A stretch of DNA of 64,000 nucleotides, taken from Acinetobacter sp. CFCC 10889. Its GTDB lineage: Bacteria > Pseudomonadota > Gammaproteobacteria > Pseudomonadales > Moraxellaceae. The notes under the pieces were generated by a model. The model was not told the DNA's origin. It saw only the letters and a list, made by a program, of their open reading frames with translations, and did no database searches. The stretch covers positions 1 through 64,000 of the forward strand of contig NZ_LQXQ01000016.1 of the NCBI RefSeq assembly GCF_003268395.1, read 5' to 3'. The number at the start of each line of letters is the position of its first letter. Position 1 is the first letter of the stretch. Position numbers and translations under genes: made by a program. Shown here piece after piece: positions 9,381 through 18,308 of the stretch.

Positions 9381-11183
9381 GTGCTTTTGGTTGTATTGCT
9401 TGTATGTATACTATTTTTATTAGGCGTAAATGGCGGATTTATATTAGATGATGGAATTAATATTACTTCCAACTATGTACTTTATATAGAAAAATTAAAT
9501 ATTGATGATTTGATTTATGCGGCATTGAGTTTTCATGATGGTAATGGCTCTCGTGCTTTACCGATGTTGACTTTTGCGCTAGATTATTGGCGTGCAGGAA
9601 GCATGGATGCCAGTACATTTAAAGTTACAAATATTATTATTCATGCGATTACTACTTTTTTTCTGGCTTTATTCTTTAGACAATTATTATTACTTGCTAA
9701 ATGGAATGCTCGACAAGCTGCTCTTGGGGCTTTAGTTTTAACTTTGCTTTGGGCGGTTCATCCTTTACAGATTTCATCTGTTTTATATATTGTGCAACGT
9801 ATGCAAACAATGGCAACGCTGTTTATTGTGCTTGCTTTGTGGTCATATTTACTGATGCGTCAAGATCAGATGAATGGTGGTCGGGGGCGTTTACAAGGTG
9901 TGGGTGTTATTTTATTTTGGCTACTTGCTTTAACTTGTAAGGAGGATACGGTTTTATTACCTGTATATACCTTATTGTTAGAACTTACAGTATTGCGTTT
10001 TAAAGCAGGGCAAGCTGTTGTTACACGTGGATTGAAGCAAAGCTATGGGTTATTTGTTGGCTTGGCGACATTGGGGTATATTTTTGTAGTTGTCCCTAAA
10101 TATGGTTGTTGGGATATATGTCCAAGACGAGATTTTAATAGTTGGGAGCGCTTGCTTACTCAGGGGCGTGTCCTTGTAATGTACCTCAGCCAAATCCTTT
10201 TGCCTTTATCAGATCGACTGCCTTTTATTTATGAGGATTATCCTGTTTCTCGTTCGATTTGGCAGCCATGGACAACAATCCCGTCCTTTTTGTTGCTCAG
10301 TGGTTTAATTATATGGGCTTGGTGTTGGCGAAATATTCGTCCTTTATTTGCATTCGGTATTTTACTATTTTTTGCAGGGCATTTAATTTCTAGTAATATT
10401 ATTGCTTTGGAGTTGGTATTTGAACATCGTAATCATCTTCCTTTGATTGGCGCAGTTTTAGCATTGTCGGATTTAATCCTGTGGGGCTGTCAACGATTTA
10501 AAGTTAATTATACAATTGTTAGCAGTATATTTTTGGCATTGATCATTTTTTTCGCTGTTAATACAGCATATCAAAGCTATTTATGGGGAAATGGTGCTCG
10601 GCTTGGGCAAAAACTGACAAAATTATCCCCTTATTCTATTCGCGCTTGGAATCAGTATGCTGCAACATATTTTGATGATTATAATGTTACAAAGAATCCT
10701 GAGAGTTTAAAGAAAGCTATTTCTATTTCTGAAGATGCATTTCAGAAAATAGGAACGCCATCTATAGCCGCAAATATTATTATTTATAAATCTATCTTAG
10801 GTACTGCGAGTACTCAAGATTGGGGGAATTATAATCGTAGTTTATCCCATTCCACTGATGCTCGATTAAATAAGCAGACGATGAATATATTGGTTGATAA
10901 TTATGTGAAAGGTTTTGATATAGATGAAGATCAGTTAATTGCTGCGATGACTGTGTTAGAACATCAAGGCAATATGAGTGATCAAGATTATTTGAATGTA
11001 GCGAACCAGGTCTATAATAGTAAGCAACGAATCAATACTATTGTTTTTTTTAAAAAAGTTGTTGAAGTATATCCTAAAAATGATCCAATAATTGTAGGAT
11101 TAATTGAAGGGTTAGAGAAGGGGCGTTATGTTGAGTGGTCGCAAATATTAAAGAAGGTTGAGGAGGAAAAGTCTGCAAAATAA
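9345..11183 (+). CDS. GT-C-like integral membrane glycosyltransferase, candidate pilin glycosyltransferase
   Basis: The 612-residue protein has about ten or more hydrophobic spans in residues 13-410. An early exposed loop contains the acidic pair FILDDG (Asp35-Asp36), where GT-C enzymes place their catalytic carboxylates. Later segments NIIIHAITTFFLALFFR, WAVHPLQISSVLYIVQRMQTM and CKEDTVLLPVYTLLLEL resemble TMTC-type GT-C proteins. The last 200 residues are soluble and helical, possibly TPR-like. It sits between two pilin genes and upstream of a polyprenyl-phosphate sugar synthase-like gene, so I infer that it glycosylates pilin from a lipid-linked monosaccharide. The start region is an exact 18-base tandem duplication. 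It is unlike PglL (no Wzy_C motif). Confidence 0.72.
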   Translation: MPFPFKMPFPFKVLLVVLLVCILFLLGVNGGFILDDGINITSNYVLYIEKLNIDDLIYAALSFHDGNGSRALPMLTFALDYWRAGSMDASTFKVTNIIIHAITTFFLALFFRQLLLLAKWNARQAALGALVLTLLWAVHPLQISSVLYIVQRMQTMATLFIVLALWSYLLMRQDQMNGGRGRLQGVGVILFWLLALTCKEDTVLLPVYTLLLELTVLRFKAGQAVVTRGLKQSYGLFVGLATLGYIFVVVPKYGCWDICPRRDFNSWERLLTQGRVLVMYLSQILLPLSDRLPFIYEDYPVSRSIWQPWTTIPSFLLLSGLIIWAWCWRNIRPLFAFGILLFFAGHLISSNIIALELVFEHRNHLPLIGAVLALSDLILWGCQRFKVNYTIVSSIFLALIIFFAVNTAYQSYLWGNGARLGQKLTKLSPYSIRAWNQYAATYFDDYNVTKNPESLKKAISISEDAFQKIGTPSIAANIIIYKSILGTASTQDWGNYNRSLSHSTDARLNKQTMNILVDNYVKGFDIDEDQLIAAMTVLEHQGNMSDQDYLNVANQVYNSKQRINTIVFFKKVVEVYPKNDPIIVGLIEGLEKGRYVEWSQILKKVEEEKSAK

Positions 11184-11233
11184 GCATGTTTCTTTCGATA
11201 CTTAAAATTTTAAAATATTGAGAGATATTGGAT

Positions 11234-11581
11234 ATGCAAAAAGGTTTTACTTTAATTGAGCTTATGATTGTTGTTGCGATTATTGGTATTCTTGCTGCAA
11301 TAGCATTACCTGCTTATCGGGATTATATGCAACATAGTGCAAATAATGCTTGCTTAGCTGAAGCAAAGACTTATATTAACTCAGCTGTGGCAAATTTTGC
11401 GGAAAATACCACAGCGCCTGATTTTATTGCTTCAGCATGTAGAAGTGGTGAGAAGCCAACAATAGCAGTTTATCAGCAGAGGGGGGGTGTTACTTTTATT
11501 TCTGAGACAAGAGGAAATCCGACACTCAAGAAAAATACACAATGTAATGTGGGTACTGGAGATTGTCAGCTAATTCCATGA
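11234..11581 (+). CDS. Type IV pilin paralogue (pilin 2)
   Basis: The 115-residue prepilin starts MQKG, followed by the [29 protein letters not shown] helix shared almost exactly with pilin 1. The globular part diverges but keeps the four-cysteine pattern ([22 protein letters not shown]) and also ends in Pro. The ATG at 11234 is preferred over a TTG at 11228 because it gives a standard short leader. It lies 50 bases after the GT-C gene, and its stop overlaps the next ATG (ATGA), so it is co-transcribed with glycan genes, unlike pilin 1. It could be a minor or alternative pilin. Confidence 0.9.
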   Translation: MQKGFTLIELMIVVAIIGILAAIALPAYRDYMQHSANNACLAEAKTYINSAVANFAENTTAPDFIASACRSGEKPTIAVYQQRGGVTFISETRGNPTLKKNTQCNVGTGDCQLIP

Positions 11582-12441
11582 ATATTAGTATAAATATATC
11601 AGTTGTACTACCAGCAAAAAATGAAGCAGGTGCAATAGGTGAAACGATTAAAAAAATTCAACAACTCAGTTTGGTTAATGAAATTATTGTTGTAAATGAC
11701 GGTTCTACTGATCAAACTCAGCATGTTGCAGAACAAGCAGGTGCTCAAGTTATTTCTCATCCTTACTCAAAAGGTAATGGTGCGGCAATTAAAACGGGTG
11801 CAAGGCATGCGACAGGTGATATCATTATTTTTATGGATGCAGATGGGCAACATGACCCTCAGGATATTCCAAGGCTTTTAGCTAAAATTAATGAGGGATA
11901 TGATTTAGTTGTTGGTGCTAGGCAAAAAGGGTCTCAAGCAAGTGTTGGGCGAGGTATTGCTAATAAACTTTATAATAATTTAGCAACATATATGTCTGAT
12001 CATAAAGTTGAAGATTTAACATCGGGCTTTAGGGTTGTAAGGGCAGATAAATTTAGAGAATTTATTTATTTACTTCCAAATGGATTTTCGTATCCAACAA
12101 CAAGTACGATGGCTTTTTTTCGTGCGGGATATTCTGTTACTTATGTTCCAATTCATGCTGCAAAGAGGATTGGTAAAAGCCATATTCATCCTGTCAAAGA
12201 TAGTGTACGATTTTTTTTAATTATATTTAAAATAGCAACTTTATATTCACCTTTAAAAATGTTTTTACCTTTTTCAGTACTATTATTTTTATTGGCAACG
12301 GGTTGGTATGGTTATACTTTATATGAGTATCAACGTTTTACAAATATGAGTGCATTATTATATACGGGTAGTATTATGATTTTTCTCATGGGTTTAATTT
12401 CAGAGCAAATTACTACTTTAATGTATAAGAAAGATGAGTAA
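11578..12441 (+). CDS. GT2 glycosyltransferase, DPM1/ArnC-like polyprenyl-phosphate sugar synthase
   Basis: The 287-residue product has a GT-A fold with [16 protein letters not shown], the NDGST loop and the metal-binding DADGQHDP, then two C-terminal membrane spans (about residues 215-280). This layout is typical of enzymes that load a sugar from NDP-sugar (or GDP-mannose) onto polyprenyl phosphate at the cytoplasmic face. Its ATG overlaps the pilin 2 stop by 4 bases. GT-C enzymes use such polyprenyl-phosphate sugars, so it is the natural donor-maker for the GT-C protein at 9345. The sugar cannot be read from the sequence. Confidence 0.85.
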   Translation: MNISINISVVLPAKNEAGAIGETIKKIQQLSLVNEIIVVNDGSTDQTQHVAEQAGAQVISHPYSKGNGAAIKTGARHATGDIIIFMDADGQHDPQDIPRLLAKINEGYDLVVGARQKGSQASVGRGIANKLYNNLATYMSDHKVEDLTSGFRVVRADKFREFIYLLPNGFSYPTTSTMAFFRAGYSVTYVPIHAAKRIGKSHIHPVKDSVRFFLIIFKIATLYSPLKMFLPFSVLLFLLATGWYGYTLYEYQRFTNMSALLYTGSIMIFLMGLISEQITTLMYKKDE

Positions 12442-14158
12442 TCTTGAGTTGAAAAGTTCATTGTTAAATATTTGGAAGATACTAACACCTCTTGATAAGC
12501 GAAAACTTGGAATTGTCTCTATTTTAGTTATTTTTATGACTGTTATTGAGTCTATAGGTGTTGTTTCAATTATGCCTTTTTTGGCTGTATTAGCAAATCC
12601 TGAAAGTGTTCAACAAAATTTTTTATTAAAAAAAATATATATATTGTTAGATGTAAGCAGTACTAATCAATTTATTATTTATTTAGGAAGTATTTCACTC
12701 TTAGTTGTTGTTTTTTCAGCTATTCTTAAAATTATTACTCAATATAGTTTAAATAGATTTTCCAGTTTACAACGTCATTATTTTTCTAGTCGTTTACTTA
12801 ATATTTATTTAAAACAAAATTATAATTTTTTTACTCAAAGAAATAGTGCAGATTTAATAAAAATTTTATTAAATGATGTAGATCAGGTTGTAATAGGTAT
12901 TTTGAAACCATTGTTGACAATTTTATCTTATGGATTGATTGTAATAGCTATGGTTATTTTACTTGTTTTTTATAATCCTTTGATGGCGATTACAATAGCA
13001 GGAGTAATTATTATATTTTATAGTCTAATGTTTTTAGCTGTAAAAAAAATTATGACTAAAATAAGCCAAGAATATTCAAAAGCAAATCTAGAAAGATATC
13101 AAAGTTGTCAGGAGGTTTTTGGCGGTATTAAAGATGTAATGCTTAATCATGCACATGATTATTACTTTGAAAGATTTGATAAAAATTCTAGAATTTATGC
13201 TAGGCATTTCGCTGCACAAGAATCCTTGGGACAAATTCCTTTACATATTATTGAGACGATCGGTTATGGATGTTTAATTCTTTTAACTATATTTTTGGTT
13301 TTACAAAATCACAGTGTTGGAACAATTTTGCCTGTTATAGGCTTATATGGTGTAGCTGCATATCGAATGTTACCAGCAGCTCAAAATATTTATCGAGCGA
13401 TCACAACATATAAGTTTTCAGAGTATATTTTAAGTGGTGTAAGTCGTGAGTTTGAGTTAGATGCAAATCAAATTAAGCAAAATACGAGTAAGGAGATGAT
13501 TAAGTTTAATCATAAGATTGAGTTAGAGAATGTGAGCTTTGCTTATCCTAATAGACCTGAATATAAAATCTTAGAAGGTATTAATATTAAAATAGATAAA
13601 AATAGTAGTTTAGGTATTATAGGTAAGAGTGGTTCTGGTAAAAGTACATTGATGGACATTATGTTAGGGCTTTTACAACCCGTATCGGGTGTTTTAAAAA
13701 TTGATGGTCAAGTAATCAATGATAGTAATGTACAAAGTTGGCAAGGTTTGATTAGCTATGTTCCACAGTTTATTTATTTGGCAGATATGACTATTGCTGA
13801 AAATATTGCTTTTGGTATTGCTAAAGATCAAATAAATTTTCAAATGGTAAAAAATGCTGCAAAACTTGCCCAAATAGATGAATTTATTACTCAAAATTTG
13901 AAAGATGGTTATAATACGATGATTGGGGAGCGTGGTATTTTGTTGTCTGGTGGACAACGGCAGCGTTTGGGGATCGCTCGTGCTCTATATAAGCAACCAC
14001 AAGTTATTTTTATGGATGAAGCAACGAGTGCTTTAGATACTGAAACTGAGAAAGCAGTGAATGAAGCAATTCAGAGTCTAAGTGGAAAAATGACAATGGT
14101 TATTATTGCGCATAGAGAAAGTGCTGTGGCAAAGTGTGATCATATTTTAAAATTATAA
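12434..14158 (+). CDS. ABC exporter/flippase, PglK/MsbA-like
   Basis: The 574-residue half-transporter has six hydrophobic spans (about residues 25-330) and a C-terminal ATPase. The ATPase shows Walker A GKSGSGKST, signature LSGGQRQRLG, Walker B VIFMDEATSALD and the switch His in IIAHRES. In Campylobacter, PglK of this family flips lipid-linked oligosaccharide for protein glycosylation. It overlaps the upstream GT2 gene by 8 bases. I infer that it flips a lipid-linked glycan made by this locus. There is no Wzx in the island, which supports this. Very AT-rich codon usage sets it apart from the core genes. Confidence 0.85.
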   Translation: MSNLELKSSLLNIWKILTPLDKRKLGIVSILVIFMTVIESIGVVSIMPFLAVLANPESVQQNFLLKKIYILLDVSSTNQFIIYLGSISLLVVVFSAILKIITQYSLNRFSSLQRHYFSSRLLNIYLKQNYNFFTQRNSADLIKILLNDVDQVVIGILKPLLTILSYGLIVIAMVILLVFYNPLMAITIAGVIIIFYSLMFLAVKKIMTKISQEYSKANLERYQSCQEVFGGIKDVMLNHAHDYYFERFDKNSRIYARHFAAQESLGQIPLHIIETIGYGCLILLTIFLVLQNHSVGTILPVIGLYGVAAYRMLPAAQNIYRAITTYKFSEYILSGVSREFELDANQIKQNTSKEMIKFNHKIELENVSFAYPNRPEYKILEGINIKIDKNSSLGIIGKSGSGKSTLMDIMLGLLQPVSGVLKIDGQVINDSNVQSWQGLISYVPQFIYLADMTIAENIAFGIAKDQINFQMVKNAAKLAQIDEFITQNLKDGYNTMIGERGILLSGGQRQRLGIARALYKQPQVIFMDEATSALDTETEKAVNEAIQSLSGKMTMVIIAHRESAVAKCDHILKL

Positions 14159-14188
14159 TTTTATAACTTATTGTATAAAGAGAATAAT

Positions 14189-15496
14189 ATGTTGCAAGGA
14201 GTAAGAAAACTAATTCCACAGCCTATAAAAAATGGGTTGCGTCTTTTAATACGTTCTTTTTTTGATCCAATAAGAAAAAAGATACTTATTAAAAAAATGT
14301 ATATGCTGCATCAGCAATTATTAGTTGATATAAAGGACAAAGAAACAATAAAAGTTGTTTTTTTGGAACTTTTTAAAGGTATGTGGAAACTTGACCCAAT
14401 TTTTAGGAAAATGCTTGAGGATCCAAAATTTGAACCCATTATTTTAATTTGTCCATGTATATCGTATAGTGATGATGCAATGTGGAAAGGTATGCAGGAA
14501 ACCTATACTTTTTTTAAAAATAAAAATTATCCTGTGATTTCAGCATATGTTGAAGCAGAAGAAAGATGGATTAATCTGCAAGAAATAAAACCTGATATTG
14601 TATTTTTTAGCATTCCACATAATATGACAAGAAGAGAATATTATGAAGATGCTTATTTAAATTATCTAAGCTGTTTTTGTGGTTATGGATATATTATCAG
14701 TGAGATGGGGAATAAAGTGCCAAATTTTGACCAACTATTGCATAATGCATTGTGGAGGAATTTTGTAACTGATGAGTATGCTTATAATGGTTTTAAAAAA
14801 TATTCTACGATTAAAGGTCGTAATACAATTCTGACAGGTTATCCTGCGCTTGAATATTTAATTAATAATCCGGAAAAAAAATTAGTGTGGAAAGCACAGG
14901 ATAAACGAAAAAAAATAATTTTTGCCCCACATCATACGATTGAAAATATTCATGGGTTTAAGTTGTCAAATTTTTTAGAATATGCTGAATTTTTTAAAGA
15001 GCTTTCCGTAAAATATAAAAAAGATGTAGTGTGGTCTTTTAAGCCACATCCTGAATTAAAGGTAAAACTTTATCAACATTCAGATTGGGGCGTTGAAAGA
15101 ACAAATTGTTATTATAGGTTTTGGGAAATCCAAGAAAATACCCAACTCAATGAAGGGGAGTACACCAATTTATTTTTAGAGTCTGATGCAATGATTCACG
15201 ATAGTGGCACTTTCTTAGTTGAATATCTAATGCAAAAAAAACCTGTTTTATATCTTATTTCCAAAAAAACTAAAAATACTTTAAGTCCTTTAGCAATGAA
15301 AGCATTAGAAGCATGTACTCAGGCAAGTAATCAAGATGAAATAGAGCAATTTATTTTTCATTTAATTGTTGGAACAGCCAAAATAAAGGATGAGCATACT
15401 CTATTCTATCATCAAGAGTTTATTCCTTTGTATCATGGAAATTCTCCATCAAGTAAAATTATTCAGGAAATAAAACAAAATATTGGTCATTCATGA
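14189..15496 (+). CDS. CDP-glycerol glycerophosphotransferase-like (TagB/TagF family) transferase
   Basis: The roughly 435-residue protein carries late motifs of the Glyphos_transf family: the FAPHHTI element, WSFKPHPELK, and MIHDSGTFLVEYLMQKKPVLYL. The N-terminus is basic and amphipathic, suiting peripheral membrane attachment. Known members move polyol-phosphate from CDP-glycerol or CDP-ribitol onto glycans or lipids. The next gene encodes a cytidylyltransferase, so a CDP-activated donor made in the locus is likely, but the group transferred is unknown. The ATG at 14189 follows AAAGAG and is preferred over a TTG at 14171. The stop overlaps the next start. Confidence 0.8.
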   Translation: MLQGVRKLIPQPIKNGLRLLIRSFFDPIRKKILIKKMYMLHQQLLVDIKDKETIKVVFLELFKGMWKLDPIFRKMLEDPKFEPIILICPCISYSDDAMWKGMQETYTFFKNKNYPVISAYVEAEERWINLQEIKPDIVFFSIPHNMTRREYYEDAYLNYLSCFCGYGYIISEMGNKVPNFDQLLHNALWRNFVTDEYAYNGFKKYSTIKGRNTILTGYPALEYLINNPEKKLVWKAQDKRKKIIFAPHHTIENIHGFKLSNFLEYAEFFKELSVKYKKDVVWSFKPHPELKVKLYQHSDWGVERTNCYYRFWEIQENTQLNEGEYTNLFLESDAMIHDSGTFLVEYLMQKKPVLYLISKKTKNTLSPLAMKALEACTQASNQDEIEQFIFHLIVGTAKIKDEHTLFYHQEFIPLYHGNSPSSKIIQEIKQNIGHS

Positions 15497-16512
15497 TCAG
15501 AGCGATAGAGATGAAAGCAATTTTTTTAGGAAAATTCCAACCGCCACATTTAGGACATGTCCGTACGATTTTGAATGTAGCAAAGGATTATGAACAGCTT
15601 ATTATTGGTATTACCAAAGGTACACCAAAAATAATCGACTATGGTGAAGTTTATTCCATTTTATCAGAGGTTTTATCAACATGTAATAATATAGAAGTTG
15701 TTTTAATTGATGGCATGGTTGAAGCTGGAACAGCTTCTTTATCAAATTTTTCATTTGATATTGTGGTTTCTGGTAATCATAAGGTATTAGATGTATTAAA
15801 GAAACAGGGTTATAAAACTAGATTTTGGTCTAGAACAGAAGGTCTAGGATATAGTGGTAGCGAAATACGGGAGTTATCACAAAGTCAAAATACTATTGCA
15901 TTAGAGGATAAAAAACAGTTATATCAATTTCAATTAATGAAAATAAGTGAGTTAAAACCATTGGAACGAGTTTTGCCTCACCATCTTAAAAATATTGAAG
16001 AATTAATACTAAAAGATGGCATGATTAAAAAACCAATTATTGTAGATAGTAAGTATAATATTGTGCTTGATGGTTCATATCGTTATGCTTTTTTGATGAG
16101 ATATGGGTTTAAATATGCTCCTGTGATTCGCATTCATTATGATGATGAATCAATTTTTGTTGGTAATCATTTACGCCATCGCTTCTTGAGAGATGAGAAA
16201 TATATTATTTCAAAATCCGAGGTGATTTCACGAGCTGTGAATGAAAATTTATTTGATGCTCGGACAGTAAGGCATTTTTTTCCATTTAGAAAAACCGAAC
16301 ATATTGCAACTCTAACAGATCTTTCAAAAGGTGAAATGCGAGATATTTCTTACTTGTTACAAGAGATTTCTATTGAAGAAGAAATTTTACAGGATATGAA
16401 TTATATTGCTGAAATTAATGAAGAGTTAGATATTTTACAGGCTTATATCATTGAACAAGAAGAAGTAAAAAATTATCTTAAATTTCAAATTGAGAAAATG
16501 AAAAAACTCTAA
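15493..16512 (+). CDS. Cytidylyltransferase fused to SerK/SbnI-like (ParB-fold) kinase domain
   Basis: Residues 7-130 form a TagD/GCT-type nucleotidyltransferase: GKFQPPHLGH with HxGH at 19-22, and the closing SGSEIR at 121-126. Residues 148-340 are ParB/SbnI-like: ISELKPLERVLPHHL, DGMIKKPIIVD, DGSYRYAFL at 193-201, and RTVRHFFPF at 257-265. The last resembles the conserved RHxxPF element of free-serine kinases (SerK, SbnI). Such enzymes make O-phosphoserine; the fused domain could then form a CDP derivative. That pairing is inference, by analogy with the separate glutamine kinase and cytidylyltransferase of Campylobacter. An ATG at 15511 is an alternative start. ParB-type DNA partitioning is unlikely: no DNA-binding domain follows. 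Confidence 0.78.
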   Translation: MIRAIEMKAIFLGKFQPPHLGHVRTILNVAKDYEQLIIGITKGTPKIIDYGEVYSILSEVLSTCNNIEVVLIDGMVEAGTASLSNFSFDIVVSGNHKVLDVLKKQGYKTRFWSRTEGLGYSGSEIRELSQSQNTIALEDKKQLYQFQLMKISELKPLERVLPHHLKNIEELILKDGMIKKPIIVDSKYNIVLDGSYRYAFLMRYGFKYAPVIRIHYDDESIFVGNHLRHRFLRDEKYIISKSEVISRAVNENLFDARTVRHFFPFRKTEHIATLTDLSKGEMRDISYLLQEISIEEEILQDMNYIAEINEELDILQAYIIEQEEVKNYLKFQIEKMKKL

Positions 16513-16555
16513 TTCGGAGATTTGGTATAAATATGCAGCAGGAGCAGTGAATAAT

Positions 16556-17878
16556 ATGTATGTTTTATCTGGTAAGGGAAGTGTAGCTGGTGCAGACTTG
16601 GTAAATTATATTGTAAAAAAATGTCAAGAGAATGGTATTTTATGGGATGAAGATTTGCCGGAATATACTCTAGACTTTTTAACACAACTCCCCTCTGTTT
16701 CTAAGAGTATTCGAGAAAAGCAGACAGATAATTTGATCTCGATGATAAGTCAACAGCTACAAAGTGTTCAAACTAGATATAATGCTTATATGTTGTTATG
16801 TTTTACTGCACATCAACTCATTCCACAATTAGATACTCAACTTAGCTGTGTTAATCTAGTCGATTTGGCTTTTCAGAAATTGGATAATTATGAAAAAATA
16901 GCATTTCTTGGTACAAAAGAAAGTTTACCCGTAAATGATCATAGATTTATACTATTAGAAAATCATCAAGAACTCATAGGCGATTTAATCACCACTGTAA
17001 AACGCGGTTATGCTCGAATGGGGGATGGTTATGCAGGACATCCTAAAAAAATATTAGAAAAAATTTTAAAATTATACCTAGAGAATGGTATTTCAAAGTT
17101 TTTTTTAGCATGTACAGACTTACATATATGTAAACAATATCTTATGGATTTTGGCATTCAAGAATTTGATATTGTTGATATTATTGAGATAGCTGGAGAT
17201 GAGATTATTCGATTACATGGGAGAAAATATGTAAGCTCTTTTTTGGATGAGGTTTCTGACGCAAGAACCTATTTTAGATATAAATACTTATCTGGATCAG
17301 ACTCTCCTCAAATTGATAGTAAAACGCAACATTTTTATCAAATTATTAATCATTTACCTGAAATTCATTCAGAAGAAATTACTATTCTTGACATAGGAGG
17401 TAGTTCTTCTGGGCATTCTATTACTTTAGCAAATCATTTTTTACCACGTCATTCTCGTATAACGTTACAGGATATTTCTTTAGATAGTTTAAATCATGCA
17501 AAATCTTTATATACTGGGCAGGAACATATAAAAACTATTTTTGAATGTGGAAATATTGAAGATTATCAAGTGGATTGTAAATTTGATATTGTTTTATGTC
17601 TTGGTGTTCTTATTTGTATATCTAATGATAAAAAATTTGAAAGTATTATAGAGAAGATTTCTAGTTTGATGTTATCAGGTAGCTTTTTAATCACAAGAGA
17701 TGGTCTTACAGAAGAAGAGAAAAAAATATATATGAGTTTTGGTGGTGTTATTCGGAATGAAAAATATTATAAATCTGTGTTTGAGCGTTATGGGTTTTCT
17801 GCAGTTACAGAAAGCAGTTTTATAATAGACATGCCTATTTATCGAAATATTAGAACTACTTTATGGCGGAAAAATTAA
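16556..17878 (+). CDS. Asp/Glu racemase-like domain fused to SAM methyltransferase
   Basis: The N-terminal half (about residues 1-235) looks like an Asp/Glu/hydantoin racemase. It has LSGKGSVAGADLVNYI in place of the GGxGPxA loop, LLCFTAH, and FFLACTDLH; counted from the GTG at 16547 the two candidate catalytic cysteines are Cys85 and Cys189. The C-terminal half (about 275-443) is a class I methyltransferase with motif I LDIGGSSSGHS. I do not know a characterised enzyme with this pairing. AGGAG at 16540-16544 is better spaced for the ATG at 16556 than for the GTG at 16547. The neighbours suggest it modifies the small group activated by the upstream kinase-cytidylyltransferase. Confidence 0.72.
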   Translation: MYVLSGKGSVAGADLVNYIVKKCQENGILWDEDLPEYTLDFLTQLPSVSKSIREKQTDNLISMISQQLQSVQTRYNAYMLLCFTAHQLIPQLDTQLSCVNLVDLAFQKLDNYEKIAFLGTKESLPVNDHRFILLENHQELIGDLITTVKRGYARMGDGYAGHPKKILEKILKLYLENGISKFFLACTDLHICKQYLMDFGIQEFDIVDIIEIAGDEIIRLHGRKYVSSFLDEVSDARTYFRYKYLSGSDSPQIDSKTQHFYQIINHLPEIHSEEITILDIGGSSSGHSITLANHFLPRHSRITLQDISLDSLNHAKSLYTGQEHIKTIFECGNIEDYQVDCKFDIVLCLGVLICISNDKKFESIIEKISSLMLSGSFLITRDGLTEEEKKIYMSFGGVIRNEKYYKSVFERYGFSAVTESSFIIDMPIYRNIRTTLWRKN

Positions 17879-17879
17879 T

Positions 17880-18308
17880 ATGATTCAAAAAGTTGTATGT
17901 GATGGTAAGTTGCTCTCTATTATTATTAGATATACTTTCGACAAAGAAGGAATTGAGTTTTTTACACCTGATGATTTCTCTCAACAACTTGCATACATGA
18001 AACGTCCTAAGGACTATGTCATTGCGCCACATGTACATAACCCTGTCCCTCGTGAAGTACAGTTTACGAAGGAAGTTTTGTATTTAAAAAGTGGTAAAAT
18101 AAGAGTAGATTTTTATGATGATCAACAAAATTATTTAGAAAGTACTATTCTGGATGCTGGTGATGTAATACTTTTAGCATTTGGAGGTCATGGTTTTGAA
18201 ATGTTAGAAGAATCTGAAATTATTGAAGTTAAACAAGGTCCCTATGCAGGGGATTTAGATAAAACTCGATTTGAGCCTGTTCCAAGTGATCAACTGGTAG
18301 TGAAATAG
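17880..18308 (+). CDS. Cupin-fold protein
   Basis: The 142-residue product has a single cupin barrel. PHVHNPVPREVQFTKEVLYLKSGKIRV forms the first metal/substrate motif, and LDAGDVILLAFGGHGFEML the second, with histidines and a glutamate in the usual places. Small cupins in glycan loci are often sugar epimerases/isomerases or binding proteins; no specific reaction can be assigned. It starts one base after the upstream stop and ends directly before the aminotransferase start, so it is within one tightly packed operon. Confidence 0.75.
   Translation: MIQKVVCDGKLLSIIIRYTFDKEGIEFFTPDDFSQQLAYMKRPKDYVIAPHVHNPVPREVQFTKEVLYLKSGKIRVDFYDDQQNYLESTILDAGDVILLAFGGHGFEMLEESEIIEVKQGPYAGDLDKTRFEPVPSDQLVVK

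Noticed and set aside
15940-16512. ParB-like domain as a DNA partition or nuclease gene
   Set aside because: The domain lacks a helix-turn-helix, is fused to a nucleotidyltransferase, and carries SerK/SbnI-type motifs in a glycan locus.
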